The translations under genes and the position numbers were made by a program. From Streptomyces sp. LBL (GTDB lineage Bacteria; Actinomycetota; Actinomycetes; Streptomycetales; Streptomycetaceae): 64,000 nucleotides of DNA. Below are positions 7,466 to 15,264 of this stretch, in pieces (position 1 is the first letter of the stretch; every line of letters begins with the position of its first letter). The stretch spans positions 1 to 64,000 of the forward strand of contig NZ_JARXYX010000012.1 of assembly GCF_029893585.1 (NCBI RefSeq), read 5' to 3'. The notes beneath the pieces were generated by a model, which was given only the letters and a program-made list of their open reading frames with translations, was not told the origin of the DNA and ran no database searches.

Positions 7466-8292
7466 GCTGATACCTCGTCTCGAACCGCGGTGAACAGAAA
7501 GGACCGCGGCACACGGGGAGCCTCCCGCGGCGCCACGGGGTAGGGCCAGCGGCCGAAGTGGGCACCCTCCTCGCCGGGCTGGCGGACCTCGCGGACCGTC
7601 CAGCCGCACGAGGTCAGCAGCAGCTCGGGCTCCTCGGTGCCGAAGAGCCAGGGATTGCCGTCCTCCGCGAGGGCCCGCATGAACGACCGGGAGAGCGGGT
7701 TCTTCAGGGCCGCCTCGCTGATGACGTCTCCGAGGAAGACCGAGCCCGGCGCACTGTTCTGCCAGAGGGTGGTGATCAGGGTGCGTACGGCGTCTTCGGG
7801 GAGGAAGAACAGCAGTCCCTCCACGATCCACAGCGTGGGCTGCTCGGAGCGCCAGCCCGAGTCCTTGAGCTGCCCGGTCCAGTCCTGGGTCAGGTCGACC
7901 GCGACGGTACGGCGCTCGCGACCCGCGGGCGCCGGCTCGTCGGCCAGCAGTTCCGCCTTGGCGTCGAGCAGGGCGGGCCGGTCCAGTTCGTAGACGGTGA
8001 CGCCGTCCGGCCAGTCGAGCCGGTAGTAGCGGGTGTCCATGCCGGCCGCGAGGAACACGACCTGGCGCAGCCCCCGCTCCTGGACGGCGTGCCCGATGGC
8101 CCGGTCCAGGTAGGTGGTGCGGATGGCGAGGAACGGCACGGTGCCTGCGCCCGCGTACCGTTCGAGCAGTTCGAAGCCGATGGTGTCGGCGACGGTGCGC
8201 GCGTAGGGATCGGCGAACAGCCGGTCCTCGCGTTCGGTTTCCAGTGCCCGCGCGGCGGCGGTCCACTGGGCGGTGCGGGATACGGCCTCCAC
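7462..8292 (-). CDS. SAM-dependent methyltransferase, leucine carboxyl methyltransferase-like (TIGR00027 type)
   Basis: A 276-aa protein of the family common in actinomycetes that resembles leucine carboxyl methyltransferases. Seen motifs: a RTTYLDRAI segment, VVFLAAGMDTRYYRLDWP as the SAM-binding glycine loop, YELDRPALLDAK and WIVEGLLFFLPEDA. Members are generally assigned O-methylation, including of carboxyl groups. The stop codon overlaps the next gene's ATG, so the two methyltransferases are translationally coupled. It belongs to a different family from its partner, which implies two different methyl acceptors or consecutive steps. Confidence 0.88.
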   Translation of the reverse strand: MEAVSRTAQWTAAARALETEREDRLFADPYARTVADTIGFELLERYAGAGTVPFLAIRTTYLDRAIGHAVQERGLRQVVFLAAGMDTRYYRLDWPDGVTVYELDRPALLDAKAELLADEPAPAGRERRTVAVDLTQDWTGQLKDSGWRSEQPTLWIVEGLLFFLPEDAVRTLITTLWQNSAPGSVFLGDVISEAALKNPLSRSFMRALAEDGNPWLFGTEEPELLLTSCGWTVREVRQPGEEGAHFGRWPYPVAPREAPRVPRSFLFTAVRDEVSA

Positions 8293-8358
8293 AGGAGGTC
8301 CCCCTTCGGGAAGCGCTTCAGAAGTCGGAGTGCTGTGCGTCAGGTAGGACGGCCGTGC

Positions 8359-8871
8359 TCAGCGTGTTCGCCCACAAGCGACCGGGTCCTCCGCCGCGGG
8401 CATCGACACGGGGGATGCGGCGGAGGCGGCAGTGGGACGCCGCCGGAAGATGCTGTGCAGGATCATGCTGAACACGACCGTCCCGTCAGGGGCCACCAGT
8501 TCGCAGCGGGGCTGCACGATTCCGGTGGTGGGGCTCATGAGCGAGGGGCGCGAACCGAGGATTTCGATCCGCGCGGTGAGTGTGTCTCCCGGGCGCACCG
8601 GCCGGTGGTAGCGGACCTCGTCGATGCCGGGTGAGCCGACGCAGTCGCTGTAGGAGAGAAGGCCGTCCACGTACCGACGCATGAAGAGCGCCGAGGTGTG
8701 GAAGCCGCTGGCGATCAGACCGCCGAAGGGCGACTGCTTCGCACGCTCGGGATCGGTGTGGAAGGTCTGCGGGTCGTAGCGCCTCCCGAACTCCAGCACC
8801 TCCTCCTCGGTCACGGTAACGGTGCCCAGTACATGCACGTCACCGGCACGGAAGTCCTCGAAGTAACGCAT
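8359..8871 (-). CDS. MaoC-like hotdog-fold dehydratase/hydratase
   Basis: A 170-aa single-hotdog protein opening with MRYFEDFRAGD, then the active-site region YDPQTFHTDPERAKQSPFGG and ASGFHT. The usual hydratase motif is D-x-N-P-x-H; here it is D-P-Q-T-F-H, with the Asp and His kept but Asn replaced, as in many MaoC variants of uncertain chemistry. I prefer ATG 8871, preceded by a G-rich Shine-Dalgarno, over ATG 8928, which would add 19 residues. In this operon it could dehydrate a hydroxy intermediate or act on the acyl-carrier thioester. About 25 C-terminal residues are disordered and Ala-rich. Confidence 0.82.
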   Translation of the reverse strand: MRYFEDFRAGDVHVLGTVTVTEEEVLEFGRRYDPQTFHTDPERAKQSPFGGLIASGFHTSALFMRRYVDGLLSYSDCVGSPGIDEVRYHRPVRPGDTLTARIEILGSRPSLMSPTTGIVQPRCELVAPDGTVVFSMILHSIFRRRPTAASAASPVSMPAAEDPVACGRTR

Positions 8872-8951
8872 GGCGCCCCCCTGTTGAGCCAGAAAGGTTT
8901 CTCTGAACCACTCCAATCTACGAATCAACCATTTATTTTGTCAATCCAAAT

Positions 8952-10124
8952 CTACGACTTGAGTGCCTGCTCCACGTCACTCCACAGGTCCTCCGGGTGC
9001 TCGATGCCCACGGACATCCGCACGGTCCCCGGACCTATGCCGGCTGCGGCCAGGGCCGCTTCGTCCAGCTCCCGGTGCGAGGTCGACGCAGGATGGGCCA
9101 CCAACGTCTCGACTCCGCCCAGGGACAGGGCGAGTCGAGCGAGCCGCACGCCTTCGATGAACGCGCGCCCCGCTTCCCGGCCGCCTGCGAGATCGAACGA
9201 GACCATGCCTCCGCCGCCGGAGAGCACTGTGCGCGCCAGGCCGTACGTCGGGTGGCCCGGGAGCCATGGCCAGTGCACCGCTGTCACCCCCGGGTACGCG
9301 ACGAGCCGGCCGGCGAGCAGTTCGGCGCCCGCACAGTGCTGGCGCATCCTGAGCGGCAGCGTCTGGACTCCCCGGAGGGTCAACCAGGCGGCGAACGGAT
9401 CGGCACAGGAACCGAGTTCGACGGCACGCGGCCACACCCGGTCACGCACACCCTCATCGGCGAAGACGGCCACTCCCCCCAGGACGTCGGAATGCCCCGA
9501 GAGGTACTTGGTGGTCGAGTGCACCACCACATCGGCCCCGTGTTCGATGGGGCGGCACAGCACGGGCGAGGCCAGCGAGTTGTCCACCACGCTCACCACC
9601 CCGTGCTGCCGCGCCACCGCCGTGAGCCCCGCGAGGTCGGGCACCCGGCCGGTGGGATTCGCGATCGTCTCGAGATGCAGCAGGCGCGTCGTCGGCCGTA
9701 CGAGCCGTTCGAACTCGGAGGCGTCGTCACCGGCCACGTACTCGACCACGACGCCGTACCGATCGACCAGGTCGGAGAGCACGGAGTAGGTGCCGCCGTA
9801 CAGGCACCGCTGTGCGACCACGTGATCCCCCGGCTTCAGCAGCGCGAAGAGGACGGCGCTGATGGCCCCCATGCCCGAGGCGAACCCGATGGCGGCGGCG
9901 CCCCCTTCGAGGCCCGCGAGCGTCCGCTCCAGTGCCCGTACGGTCGGGTTGCCGCGGCGCGAGTACACGTACGGACCATCGGGGCCGGACATGGCTTCCG
10001 CGAGCGCGTCCGCGGAGTCGAAGGCGAAGGCCGAGGACTGGACGATGGGCACGCTGAGCGGTCGGCCACCACCCTCCGGGCTGGGCTCGTTCCGCGTATG
10101 CACGGCTCTGGTCTGGATATCCAT
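8952..10124 (-). CDS. Cys/Met metabolism PLP-dependent enzyme (cystathionine gamma-synthase/methionine gamma-lyase family)
   Basis: A 390-aa fold-type I PLP enzyme. Visible family landmarks are YSRRGNPT (residues 54-61), FASGMGAIS, DNSLASP with D181 for the pyridine nitrogen, the PLP lysine K206 in HSTTKYLSGHSD, and the MSVGIEHPEDL C-terminus. Members do gamma-elimination or gamma-replacement on homoserine esters, methionine or cystathionine. As first gene of the operon it could supply homocysteine/methionine for the SAM cycle or build an amino-acid part of the product; sequence does not decide. ATG 10124 has CAGGAG upstream. Confidence 0.88.
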   Translation of the reverse strand: MDIQTRAVHTRNEPSPEGGGRPLSVPIVQSSAFAFDSADALAEAMSGPDGPYVYSRRGNPTVRALERTLAGLEGGAAAIGFASGMGAISAVLFALLKPGDHVVAQRCLYGGTYSVLSDLVDRYGVVVEYVAGDDASEFERLVRPTTRLLHLETIANPTGRVPDLAGLTAVARQHGVVSVVDNSLASPVLCRPIEHGADVVVHSTTKYLSGHSDVLGGVAVFADEGVRDRVWPRAVELGSCADPFAAWLTLRGVQTLPLRMRQHCAGAELLAGRLVAYPGVTAVHWPWLPGHPTYGLARTVLSGGGGMVSFDLAGGREAGRAFIEGVRLARLALSLGGVETLVAHPASTSHRELDEAALAAAGIGPGTVRMSVGIEHPEDLWSDVEQALKS

Positions 10125-10446
10125 GGCTACGCTCCTGACGAGTGGGCGCTTGGGCGAGGCCCCTGACTGGGCCCTTGTCGGCCCTGCTCGGGCTTGCGGG
10201 CTTGTGGGCCCTTCTCTATGACTTCTGCGCCCTGCTGGGCCCTTCTGGGCTCCTCTGGGCTCTTCGAGATCGGGCCCGCTCCTCCGCGTGGGCCCTCGGT
10301 CGGCCTCGCTCTCGCGCATCAGAAAGGGCCGCCCCGATGCTGGTTTCCCGGCACTGAACGGCCCTGTTGAGATTCTGCTGGTGCTGGCTGTTGCTGCTTT
10401 TGCTGGTTGGTGGTGCTGGCGCTGGTTGTTGGTGCAGGTTGCTCCC
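10125..10446 (-). other. 322-bp leader between the exporter and the biosynthetic operon
   Basis: No gene seen. Read on the minus strand, the first about 80 bases after the exporter stop are rich in C and A with little G (CAG/CAA-like runs). Then comes a possible stem (10323-10365), then about 130 bases with five GGGCCC palindromes (starting at 10169, 10206, 10237, 10272 and 10290), ending at the Shine-Dalgarno of the PLP enzyme. I looked for SAM riboswitch consensus pieces and did not find them. Confidence 0.7.
10323..10365 (-). terminator. Possible stem-loop downstream of the DHA2 exporter
   Basis: On the minus strand AGGGCCG pairs with CGGCCCT across a 29-base loop, followed by two more T. 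The long loop makes it a weak intrinsic terminator. It lies 80-120 bases after the exporter stop, before the next operon. Confidence 0.35.
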
Positions 10447-11889
10447 TTAGGCGGTGGCCCGCTCTCCGTGAGCGACCTGAGAGTCCTCGGCCTGAGGTGC
10501 TGCCGAGGCCTTGTCACCGCGCATCAGGGCCAGCGTCAGCAGGCCACCCAAGGCGGCGATCGCCGCGGCCCAGATGAAGGCCGCGCTGAAGCCGTCCGTC
10601 AGCGCCGGCAGGTTGCCCAGCTGACCGGCGCCCTGCGAGGTGGCCACCGCGGTGAGCGCGGCGAGACCCAGCGCCGACCCCACCTGATAGGTGGTGTTGA
10701 CGATGCCCGACGCCAGACCCGCCTGCTCCTGCGGGGCACCCGACATCGCCGACATCATCGCCGGGATGTACGCCAGCGACATACCGAGCGCGGCGACCAG
10801 CGAGGCGGGCAGAACATCGACCGCGAAGGTTCCCGTGGGCTCGACCGCCGACAGCCAGAGCAGACCGGCCGCGAGGACCAGGAGACCGCCACCGATCAGC
10901 GGCTTGGCCCCGAACTTGGCCATCAGCTTCGCCGTGATGGCCGTCATGAAGATCATCAGGAGGACGGTCATCGGCAGCAAGGCGGCGCCGGAGGCGAAGG
11001 CCCCGTAACCGAGGACCTGCTGGAGGTACAGGTTGAGGAAGTACCACATCGGGATCCACGCGGCACCCAGCAGGGCCATCGCCAGGTTGGCCGAGCCGAG
11101 CCGCGGGACGCGCCAGATGCCGAGCGGCATGAGGGGCTCGCGGAGCGTCTTCTGGATCACGAAGAAGAGCAGCAGCAGCGCCGCGGCCCCTGCCAGCTGC
11201 AGCACGGTGCCCGTGGAGGTCCATCCGACCTCCGGCGCCCGGACGACCGCGAAGACGGCGAGCGCGAGACCCGCGGTGACCGAAGCCGCTCCCAGCACGT
11301 CCACCCCACCACGTCGGCCACCGACGTCCGGCAGCAGCTTGGTGGCGGCGAGAGTCGCGACACCGATCGGGATGTAGATGATGAAGACCCACGGCCAGCT
11401 GAGCCACTCGGTGAAGACCCCACCGAGGAAGACACCGGCCGTACCGCCCGCGGGTGCCGCCGCACCGTAGAGGGCCATGGCCTTGCCGAGCTCCTTCGGG
11501 TCGTGCATGAAGAGCATCATCAGCAGTGTCATGGCCGAGGGCGCGATCAGTGCCCCTCCGACACCCTGGACGGCGCGGCCGGCGACCTCCACCCAGGCGG
11601 TCTGGGCGGCGGCCGCGAGGACCGATCCCGCGATGAGGATCACCCAGCCGGTGCTGAACACCTTGCGTGCGCCGAGCAGATCGGACAGGCGACCGCCGAG
11701 CAGCAGTAAGCCGCCGAAGGCGATGACGTAGGCGTTGAACACCCACTGGAGCTCGCCCTGCGAGAAGCCGAGGTCCTGCTGCATCTCGGGGAGCGCCACC
11801 CCGATGATCGACGTGTCCATGATCACCATGAACTGAGCAGCGGCAAGCACAACCAGTGCCCACCACCGCCGAGGATTGACGGCCGACAT
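10447..11889 (-). CDS. MFS drug exporter, DHA2 family (14 membrane segments)
   Basis: A 480-aa transporter with about 14 predicted membrane helices. Helix 1 carries FMVIMDTSIIGVALP and the loop between helices 2 and 3 has GGRLSDLLGARKV; motif C-like PAGGTAGVFLGG follows. These are typical of the EmrB/QacA-type proton-driven antiporters. ATG 11889 is chosen because GGGGTGGAG precedes it; GTG 11910 is less well placed. It transcribes toward the biosynthetic operon and may export its product, giving self-resistance. Its promoter has two palindromes suggesting metal-, aldehyde- or sulfur-type repressor control. Confidence 0.9.
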   Translation of the reverse strand: MSAVNPRRWWALVVLAAAQFMVIMDTSIIGVALPEMQQDLGFSQGELQWVFNAYVIAFGGLLLLGGRLSDLLGARKVFSTGWVILIAGSVLAAAAQTAWVEVAGRAVQGVGGALIAPSAMTLLMMLFMHDPKELGKAMALYGAAAPAGGTAGVFLGGVFTEWLSWPWVFIIYIPIGVATLAATKLLPDVGGRRGGVDVLGAASVTAGLALAVFAVVRAPEVGWTSTGTVLQLAGAAALLLLFFVIQKTLREPLMPLGIWRVPRLGSANLAMALLGAAWIPMWYFLNLYLQQVLGYGAFASGAALLPMTVLLMIFMTAITAKLMAKFGAKPLIGGGLLVLAAGLLWLSAVEPTGTFAVDVLPASLVAALGMSLAYIPAMMSAMSGAPQEQAGLASGIVNTTYQVGSALGLAALTAVATSQGAGQLGNLPALTDGFSAAFIWAAAIAALGGLLTLALMRGDKASAAPQAEDSQVAHGERATA

Positions 11890-11910
11890 GGCTCCACCCC
11901 TTCTCGTCAC

Positions 11911-11964
11911 ATACCCCCTCGGGGTACCTTGGAGCTAGAACGTAGCATACCCATGGGGGGTATG
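11911..11964 (-). promoter_or_regulatory. Two palindromic operators in the exporter promoter
   Basis: TACCCC-CTC-GGGGTA at 11912-11926 and CATACCC-ATGGG-GGGTATG at 11946-11964 are perfect inverted repeats, 19 bases apart, just upstream of the exporter Shine-Dalgarno. The ATACCC...GGGTAT pattern resembles operators of the CsoR/RcnR/FrmR/CstR repressor family. Possible -10 boxes (TATGCT, TACGTT) lie in or next to the second palindrome, as for steric repression. No such repressor gene is in the window. Confidence 0.6.
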
Positions 11965-12293
11965 TTGAGACCCTGAATCGGCACCGTTCGGGCCCACTTG
12001 GGGGAGGTCGGTACGACGACTCCGGCTGCCTGGGTGCGCAGAACTCGTTCACCGGTCGGCCGGTGTCACCCTCGACACTTCGAACTGAGCCCGGACCGGC
12101 TCCAGGTTCCTCAGCGTCCCGTCGTCCGCGTTCGGCCAGGACGGCCCGGACGCCCTCCGTCAGTCCCTGGGAGGCCTCAGCCGGATCGAGGAAGTCCGGG
12201 AAACATGCCTGGGGGCCGGCACGAATCTCCGTGCCGGCCCCCAGGCCTCTGTATGCGGGCGCGAGGTGACCTCGTGTCCACGTGGCCGACGGG
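11965..12293. other. Intergenic stretch with no gene
   Basis: Between the exporter promoter and the DUF574 gene. Apart from the strong hairpin at 12207-12246 I see no coding pattern with a credible start and no other clear signal. Confidence 0.5.
12207..12246 (-). terminator. Strong hairpin terminator after the DUF574 methyltransferase
   Basis: A perfect 17-bp inverted repeat (GCCTGGGGGCCGGCACG and its complement) with a six-base loop. There is no T-run, as is common for actinomycete terminators. It ends the minus-strand methyltransferase transcript 47 bases after its stop. Confidence 0.85.
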
Positions 12294-13115
12294 TCAGGGC
12301 TTGCGGCCCACTCCGCAGTACGCGTCGACCGCGGTACGGGCGGTCGCGTCGCCGGAGTCGGGGCGCCACTCGGTCACCTGGACGATGCCGGGCTCCACCA
12401 GGTCCAGGCCGTCGAAGAACCCGGCGATCTCCTCGACGCCGCGCACGTAGTACGGCACGGCGCCGCTCGCGTTGTACGCCTCGGACGCGGCGATCATCCC
12501 CTGGCTGGTGGCGGTGCTGTCGCTGATCACCAGGTGACTGCCCGGCGGAAGGCCGTCCACGAGCCGGCGCACCAGTGCGCGCGCCTGGTCGTACTCGGCG
12601 ACGTGACCGAGGGTGTTGAGGATCATCAGGGCGATCGGCCGGGAGAAGTCGAGGGTGGCGGCGGCTGCTTCGAGGACGGACTCGGGCTCGTAGAGGTCGG
12701 CGTCCAGGTAGGCGGTCCTGCCCTGCTTGGTGCTGGTCAGCAGGGCGTTGGCGTGGGCCAGCACGATGGGGTCGTTGTCGACGTACACGATCCGCGCGTC
12801 CGGGGCGACGCGCTGGGCCACTTCGTGGGTGTTGTCGGCGGTCGGCAGGCCCGTGCCGATGTCCAGGAACTGCCGGATGCCCTGTTCTCCTGCCAGGTAC
12901 CGCGCGGCACGCCCCAGGAAGTGCCGGCTCGTGAGCGCCACGTCGACGAGGCCGGGGAAGATCTCCTTGATCTGGTCCCCGATCTCCTGGTCGACCTCGT
13001 AGTGGTCCTTGCCTCCGACGAAGTAGTTCCAGAAGCGGGCCGAGTGCGGCTTCGAGGTGTCGATCCGGGCGGACGGCTTCGCACCGACGGTGACCTCGGA
13101 GTGGGCGTCCGACAC
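12294..13115 (-). CDS. DUF574-family SAM-dependent methyltransferase
   Basis: A 273-aa member of the S-adenosyl methyltransferase family PF04672 (DUF574), highly multiplied in Streptomyces. Typical segments: ARFWNYFVGGKDHYEVD near the start, FLDIGTGLPTADNTHEVAQ as SAM-binding loop, RIVYVDNDPIV, and a C-terminal EWRPD. Natural substrates of the family are mostly unknown. GTG 13115 has CTGGAGG upstream. It is followed by its own strong terminator, so it is a single-gene unit and probably not part of the neighbouring cluster. Confidence 0.92.
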   Translation of the reverse strand: MSDAHSEVTVGAKPSARIDTSKPHSARFWNYFVGGKDHYEVDQEIGDQIKEIFPGLVDVALTSRHFLGRAARYLAGEQGIRQFLDIGTGLPTADNTHEVAQRVAPDARIVYVDNDPIVLAHANALLTSTKQGRTAYLDADLYEPESVLEAAAATLDFSRPIALMILNTLGHVAEYDQARALVRRLVDGLPPGSHLVISDSTATSQGMIAASEAYNASGAVPYYVRGVEEIAGFFDGLDLVEPGIVQVTEWRPDSGDATARTAVDAYCGVGRKP

Positions 13116-13347
13116 GGCAGGGCCTCCAGTGGCTCGGCGTTGGCGATCAGGGCACCCAATGTAGGTGAACCTGCCGTGTCCAAGGGGAGTTCACGAAAGA
13201 TCACCGTCACTCACGGTTGAGTTCTGGCCAATTCTGTGAGTGCTGGTCACCGCGCCGACGTACGGACCCGCCCGACCGCCCCCGGGCCCGTACCCGGCTG
13301 GGCCACGTGCGTGAGCTGTCCGCGAACGGCCCGCTGAGCAGGCCGGA

Positions 13348-13367
13348 TTCCCTACGATCATCCCGTG
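13348..13367 (+). promoter_or_regulatory. Leaderless-type -10 box for the SRPBCC gene
   Basis: TACGAT (13353-13358) is followed by six bases and then the GTG start, with no Shine-Dalgarno. A TANNNT box 7-12 bases before the start codon is the usual arrangement for leaderless transcripts in Streptomyces. Confidence 0.55.
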
Positions 13368-13805
13368 GTCACCTTCCTTCTCGAACGCACGGCACCGCTC
13401 CCCCTCGACGAGGCGTGGCGCCGCCTCACGGAGTGGCCCCGCCACGGCACGGTGGTGCCCCTGACCCGTGTCACCGTGCTCACTCCCCCGCCGACCCGCG
13501 AGGGCACGGTCTTCGTGGCCCGCTCGGGAATCGGCCCGCTCGTCTTCGACGACCGGATGGAGGTCACGGTCTGGCGTCCCCCGACGGACGACGAGGCGGG
13601 CTTCGTCCGCCTCGTCAAGCGGGGGCGGGTGATCAGAGGCTGGGCCGAGATCGAGGTACGGCCCGGACCCGGGGGGCGCTCACGCGTTGTCTGGCGGGAG
13701 GAACTGGACGTACGCCTTCTCCCCGGTGTCTTCGACCGCCTGCTCGCGGGGGCAGCCCGGCGGGTCTTCGGACGGGCGGCGAACCGCCTTCTCCGACGGC
13801 CGTGA
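13365..13805 (+). CDS. SRPBCC-family protein (START/polyketide cyclase-like fold)
   Basis: A 146-aa protein with the pattern of the SRPBCC superfamily: N-terminal LLERTAPLPLDEAWRRLTEW, then alternating strands with FDDRMEVTVWRPP and a C-terminal amphipathic helix that ends in Arg. These small helix-grip domains bind hydrophobic ligands; no enzymatic residue pattern stands out. GTG 13365 has no Shine-Dalgarno but a close -10 box, so translation is probably leaderless. It is convergent with xdhC, with a hexamer repeat between them. Confidence 0.8.
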   Translation: MVTFLLERTAPLPLDEAWRRLTEWPRHGTVVPLTRVTVLTPPPTREGTVFVARSGIGPLVFDDRMEVTVWRPPTDDEAGFVRLVKRGRVIRGWAEIEVRPGPGGRSRVVWREELDVRLLPGVFDRLLAGAARRVFGRAANRLLRRP

Positions 13806-13866
13806 CGCGGGTCGAGCCGGTTCGTACGCGGCCGTCGAACCGGCTCCTACGCGGGTACGTGTCATA

Positions 13867-13995
13867 CCGAACCCGAGCCCGAACCCGAGCCCGTTCCCAA
13901 GCCCGAACCCGTTCCCAAGCCCGTTCCCGAGCCCGTTCCCGAGCCCGTTCCCAAGCCCGTTCCCAAGCCCGTTCCCATCCCGATCCCGATCCCGC
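13867..13995. repeat. Hexamer/12-mer tandem repeat at the xdhC 3' end
   Basis: About 125 bases built from CCCGTT, CCCAAG, CCCGAG, CCCGAA and CCCGAT hexamers, often paired into 12-base units. It runs up to the xdhC stop codon at 13996 and separates it from the convergent SRPBCC gene. A similar CCCGTT tract sits at 25747-25797. Confidence 0.95.
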
Positions 13996-15147
13996 TCAGG
14001 CCACCGCCCCCGTGCGCCCCGCCGGTTCCGACGTCGGGTCGTGGTGGATCGGGGTGTGGGCCCCCGTCAAAGACACCCCGCTCCCGCCGCGCCGGTCGGC
14101 GACGATCTCGGCGGCGATGGAGAGAGCCGTCTCCTCCGGCGTGCGGGCGCCGAGGTCCAGCCCGATCGGGGACCGCAGCCGAGCCAACTCCAGCTCCGTC
14201 ACGCCGACTTCCCTCAGCCGCTCGATCCGGTCCAGGTGGGTGCGGCGGGAGCCCATCGCGCCCACGTAGGCCACCGGGAGCCGTAGGGCGAGTTTCAGCA
14301 GAGGTACGTCGAACTTGGCGTCGTGGGTGAGGACGCACAGGACGGTGCGGGCGTCGACGTCCGTGCGCTCCAGGTACTGGTGGGGCCACTCGACGACGAT
14401 CTCGTCGGCCTCGGGGAAACGGGCGCGGGTGGCGAACACGGGGCGGGCGTCGCAGACCGTCACGTGGTAGTTCAGGAACGTGCCGATACGGACGAGTGCC
14501 GACGCGAAGTCGACCGCGCCGAAGACGATCATCCTGGGCGGAGGGACGGAGGACTCCACGAACACCGTGAGCGGCGAGCCGCAGCGGGAGCCCTGTTCGC
14601 CGGTCTCCAGGGTGCCGGTGCGGCCCGCGTCCAGGAAGGCGCCGGCCTCCGCGGCGACCGTGCGGTCAAGTTCGGGATGAGCACCGAATCCGCCGTCGTA
14701 CGCCCCCTCGGGGTGGACCAGCATCGCGCGGCCCCTCAGCTCCGCGGGGCCGGAGACGATCCGGGCCACCGCGGCCGCCCGTCGGCTCGCGGCGGCCTCC
14801 AGAGCTGCCGCGACCACCGGGCGGACCCGGTCGCCCGCCCGGACCGGCGTGACGACGATGTCGATGACGCCGCCGCAGGTCAGGCCGACGGCGAAGGCGT
14901 CCTCGTCGCTGTAGCCGAAACGCTCCAGGACCGACTGCCCGTCCCGAAGGGCCTGTTGGCACAGGTCGTAGACCGCGCCCTCCACACAGCCGCCGGAGAC
15001 CGAGCCGACCGCCGTGCCGTCGGAGTCCACCGCGAGGGCGGCGCCGGGCCGGCGGGGCGCGCTGCCGTCGACGGCCACCACGGTGGCCACGGCGAAGTCA
15101 CGTCCCTGCTCGACCCACCGGTGCAGTTCGTCGGCGATGTCCAGCAT
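13996..15147 (-). CDS. xdhC: XdhC/CoxI-family molybdoenzyme maturation factor
   Basis: A 383-aa protein needed to insert sulfurated molybdenum cofactor into xanthine dehydrogenase-type enzymes. The N-terminal CoxI-like domain has VVAVDGSAPRRPGAALAV and SGGCVEGAVYDLCQ; the C-terminal Rossmann domain has an IVFGAVDFASALVRIG stretch and GAMGSRRTHLDR near the end. ATG 15147 has AAGGAGG upstream. It is the last gene after the three xanthine dehydrogenase subunits, separated from the large subunit by 117 bases. Confidence 0.92.
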   Translation of the reverse strand: MLDIADELHRWVEQGRDFAVATVVAVDGSAPRRPGAALAVDSDGTAVGSVSGGCVEGAVYDLCQQALRDGQSVLERFGYSDEDAFAVGLTCGGVIDIVVTPVRAGDRVRPVVAAALEAAASRRAAAVARIVSGPAELRGRAMLVHPEGAYDGGFGAHPELDRTVAAEAGAFLDAGRTGTLETGEQGSRCGSPLTVFVESSVPPPRMIVFGAVDFASALVRIGTFLNYHVTVCDARPVFATRARFPEADEIVVEWPHQYLERTDVDARTVLCVLTHDAKFDVPLLKLALRLPVAYVGAMGSRRTHLDRIERLREVGVTELELARLRSPIGLDLGARTPEETALSIAAEIVADRRGGSGVSLTGAHTPIHHDPTSEPAGRTGAVA

Positions 15148-15264
15148 CGGTCCCGGCCTCCTTGGCAGAGAGGTGGTGGAGGGTCCCCGAACGGGCGGCC
15201 GGCGCACGCTGGTTCATGCGGGCCGGCCTCCAAGGTGCACAGGGACACCCGCGGTCGCCGGAGG

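Noticed and set aside
10125..10446. SAM-I or SAM-IV riboswitch before the methionine-type PLP enzyme
   Set aside because: Expected from gene content, but I could not match the conserved core segments or a kink-turn pattern; only GGGCCC palindromes are seen.
13687..14040. Pro/Phe/Ser repeat protein encoded by the hexamer tract
   Set aside because: The frame overlaps the SRPBCC gene and the repeat on the wrong register; composition follows from the DNA repeat and not from a protein.
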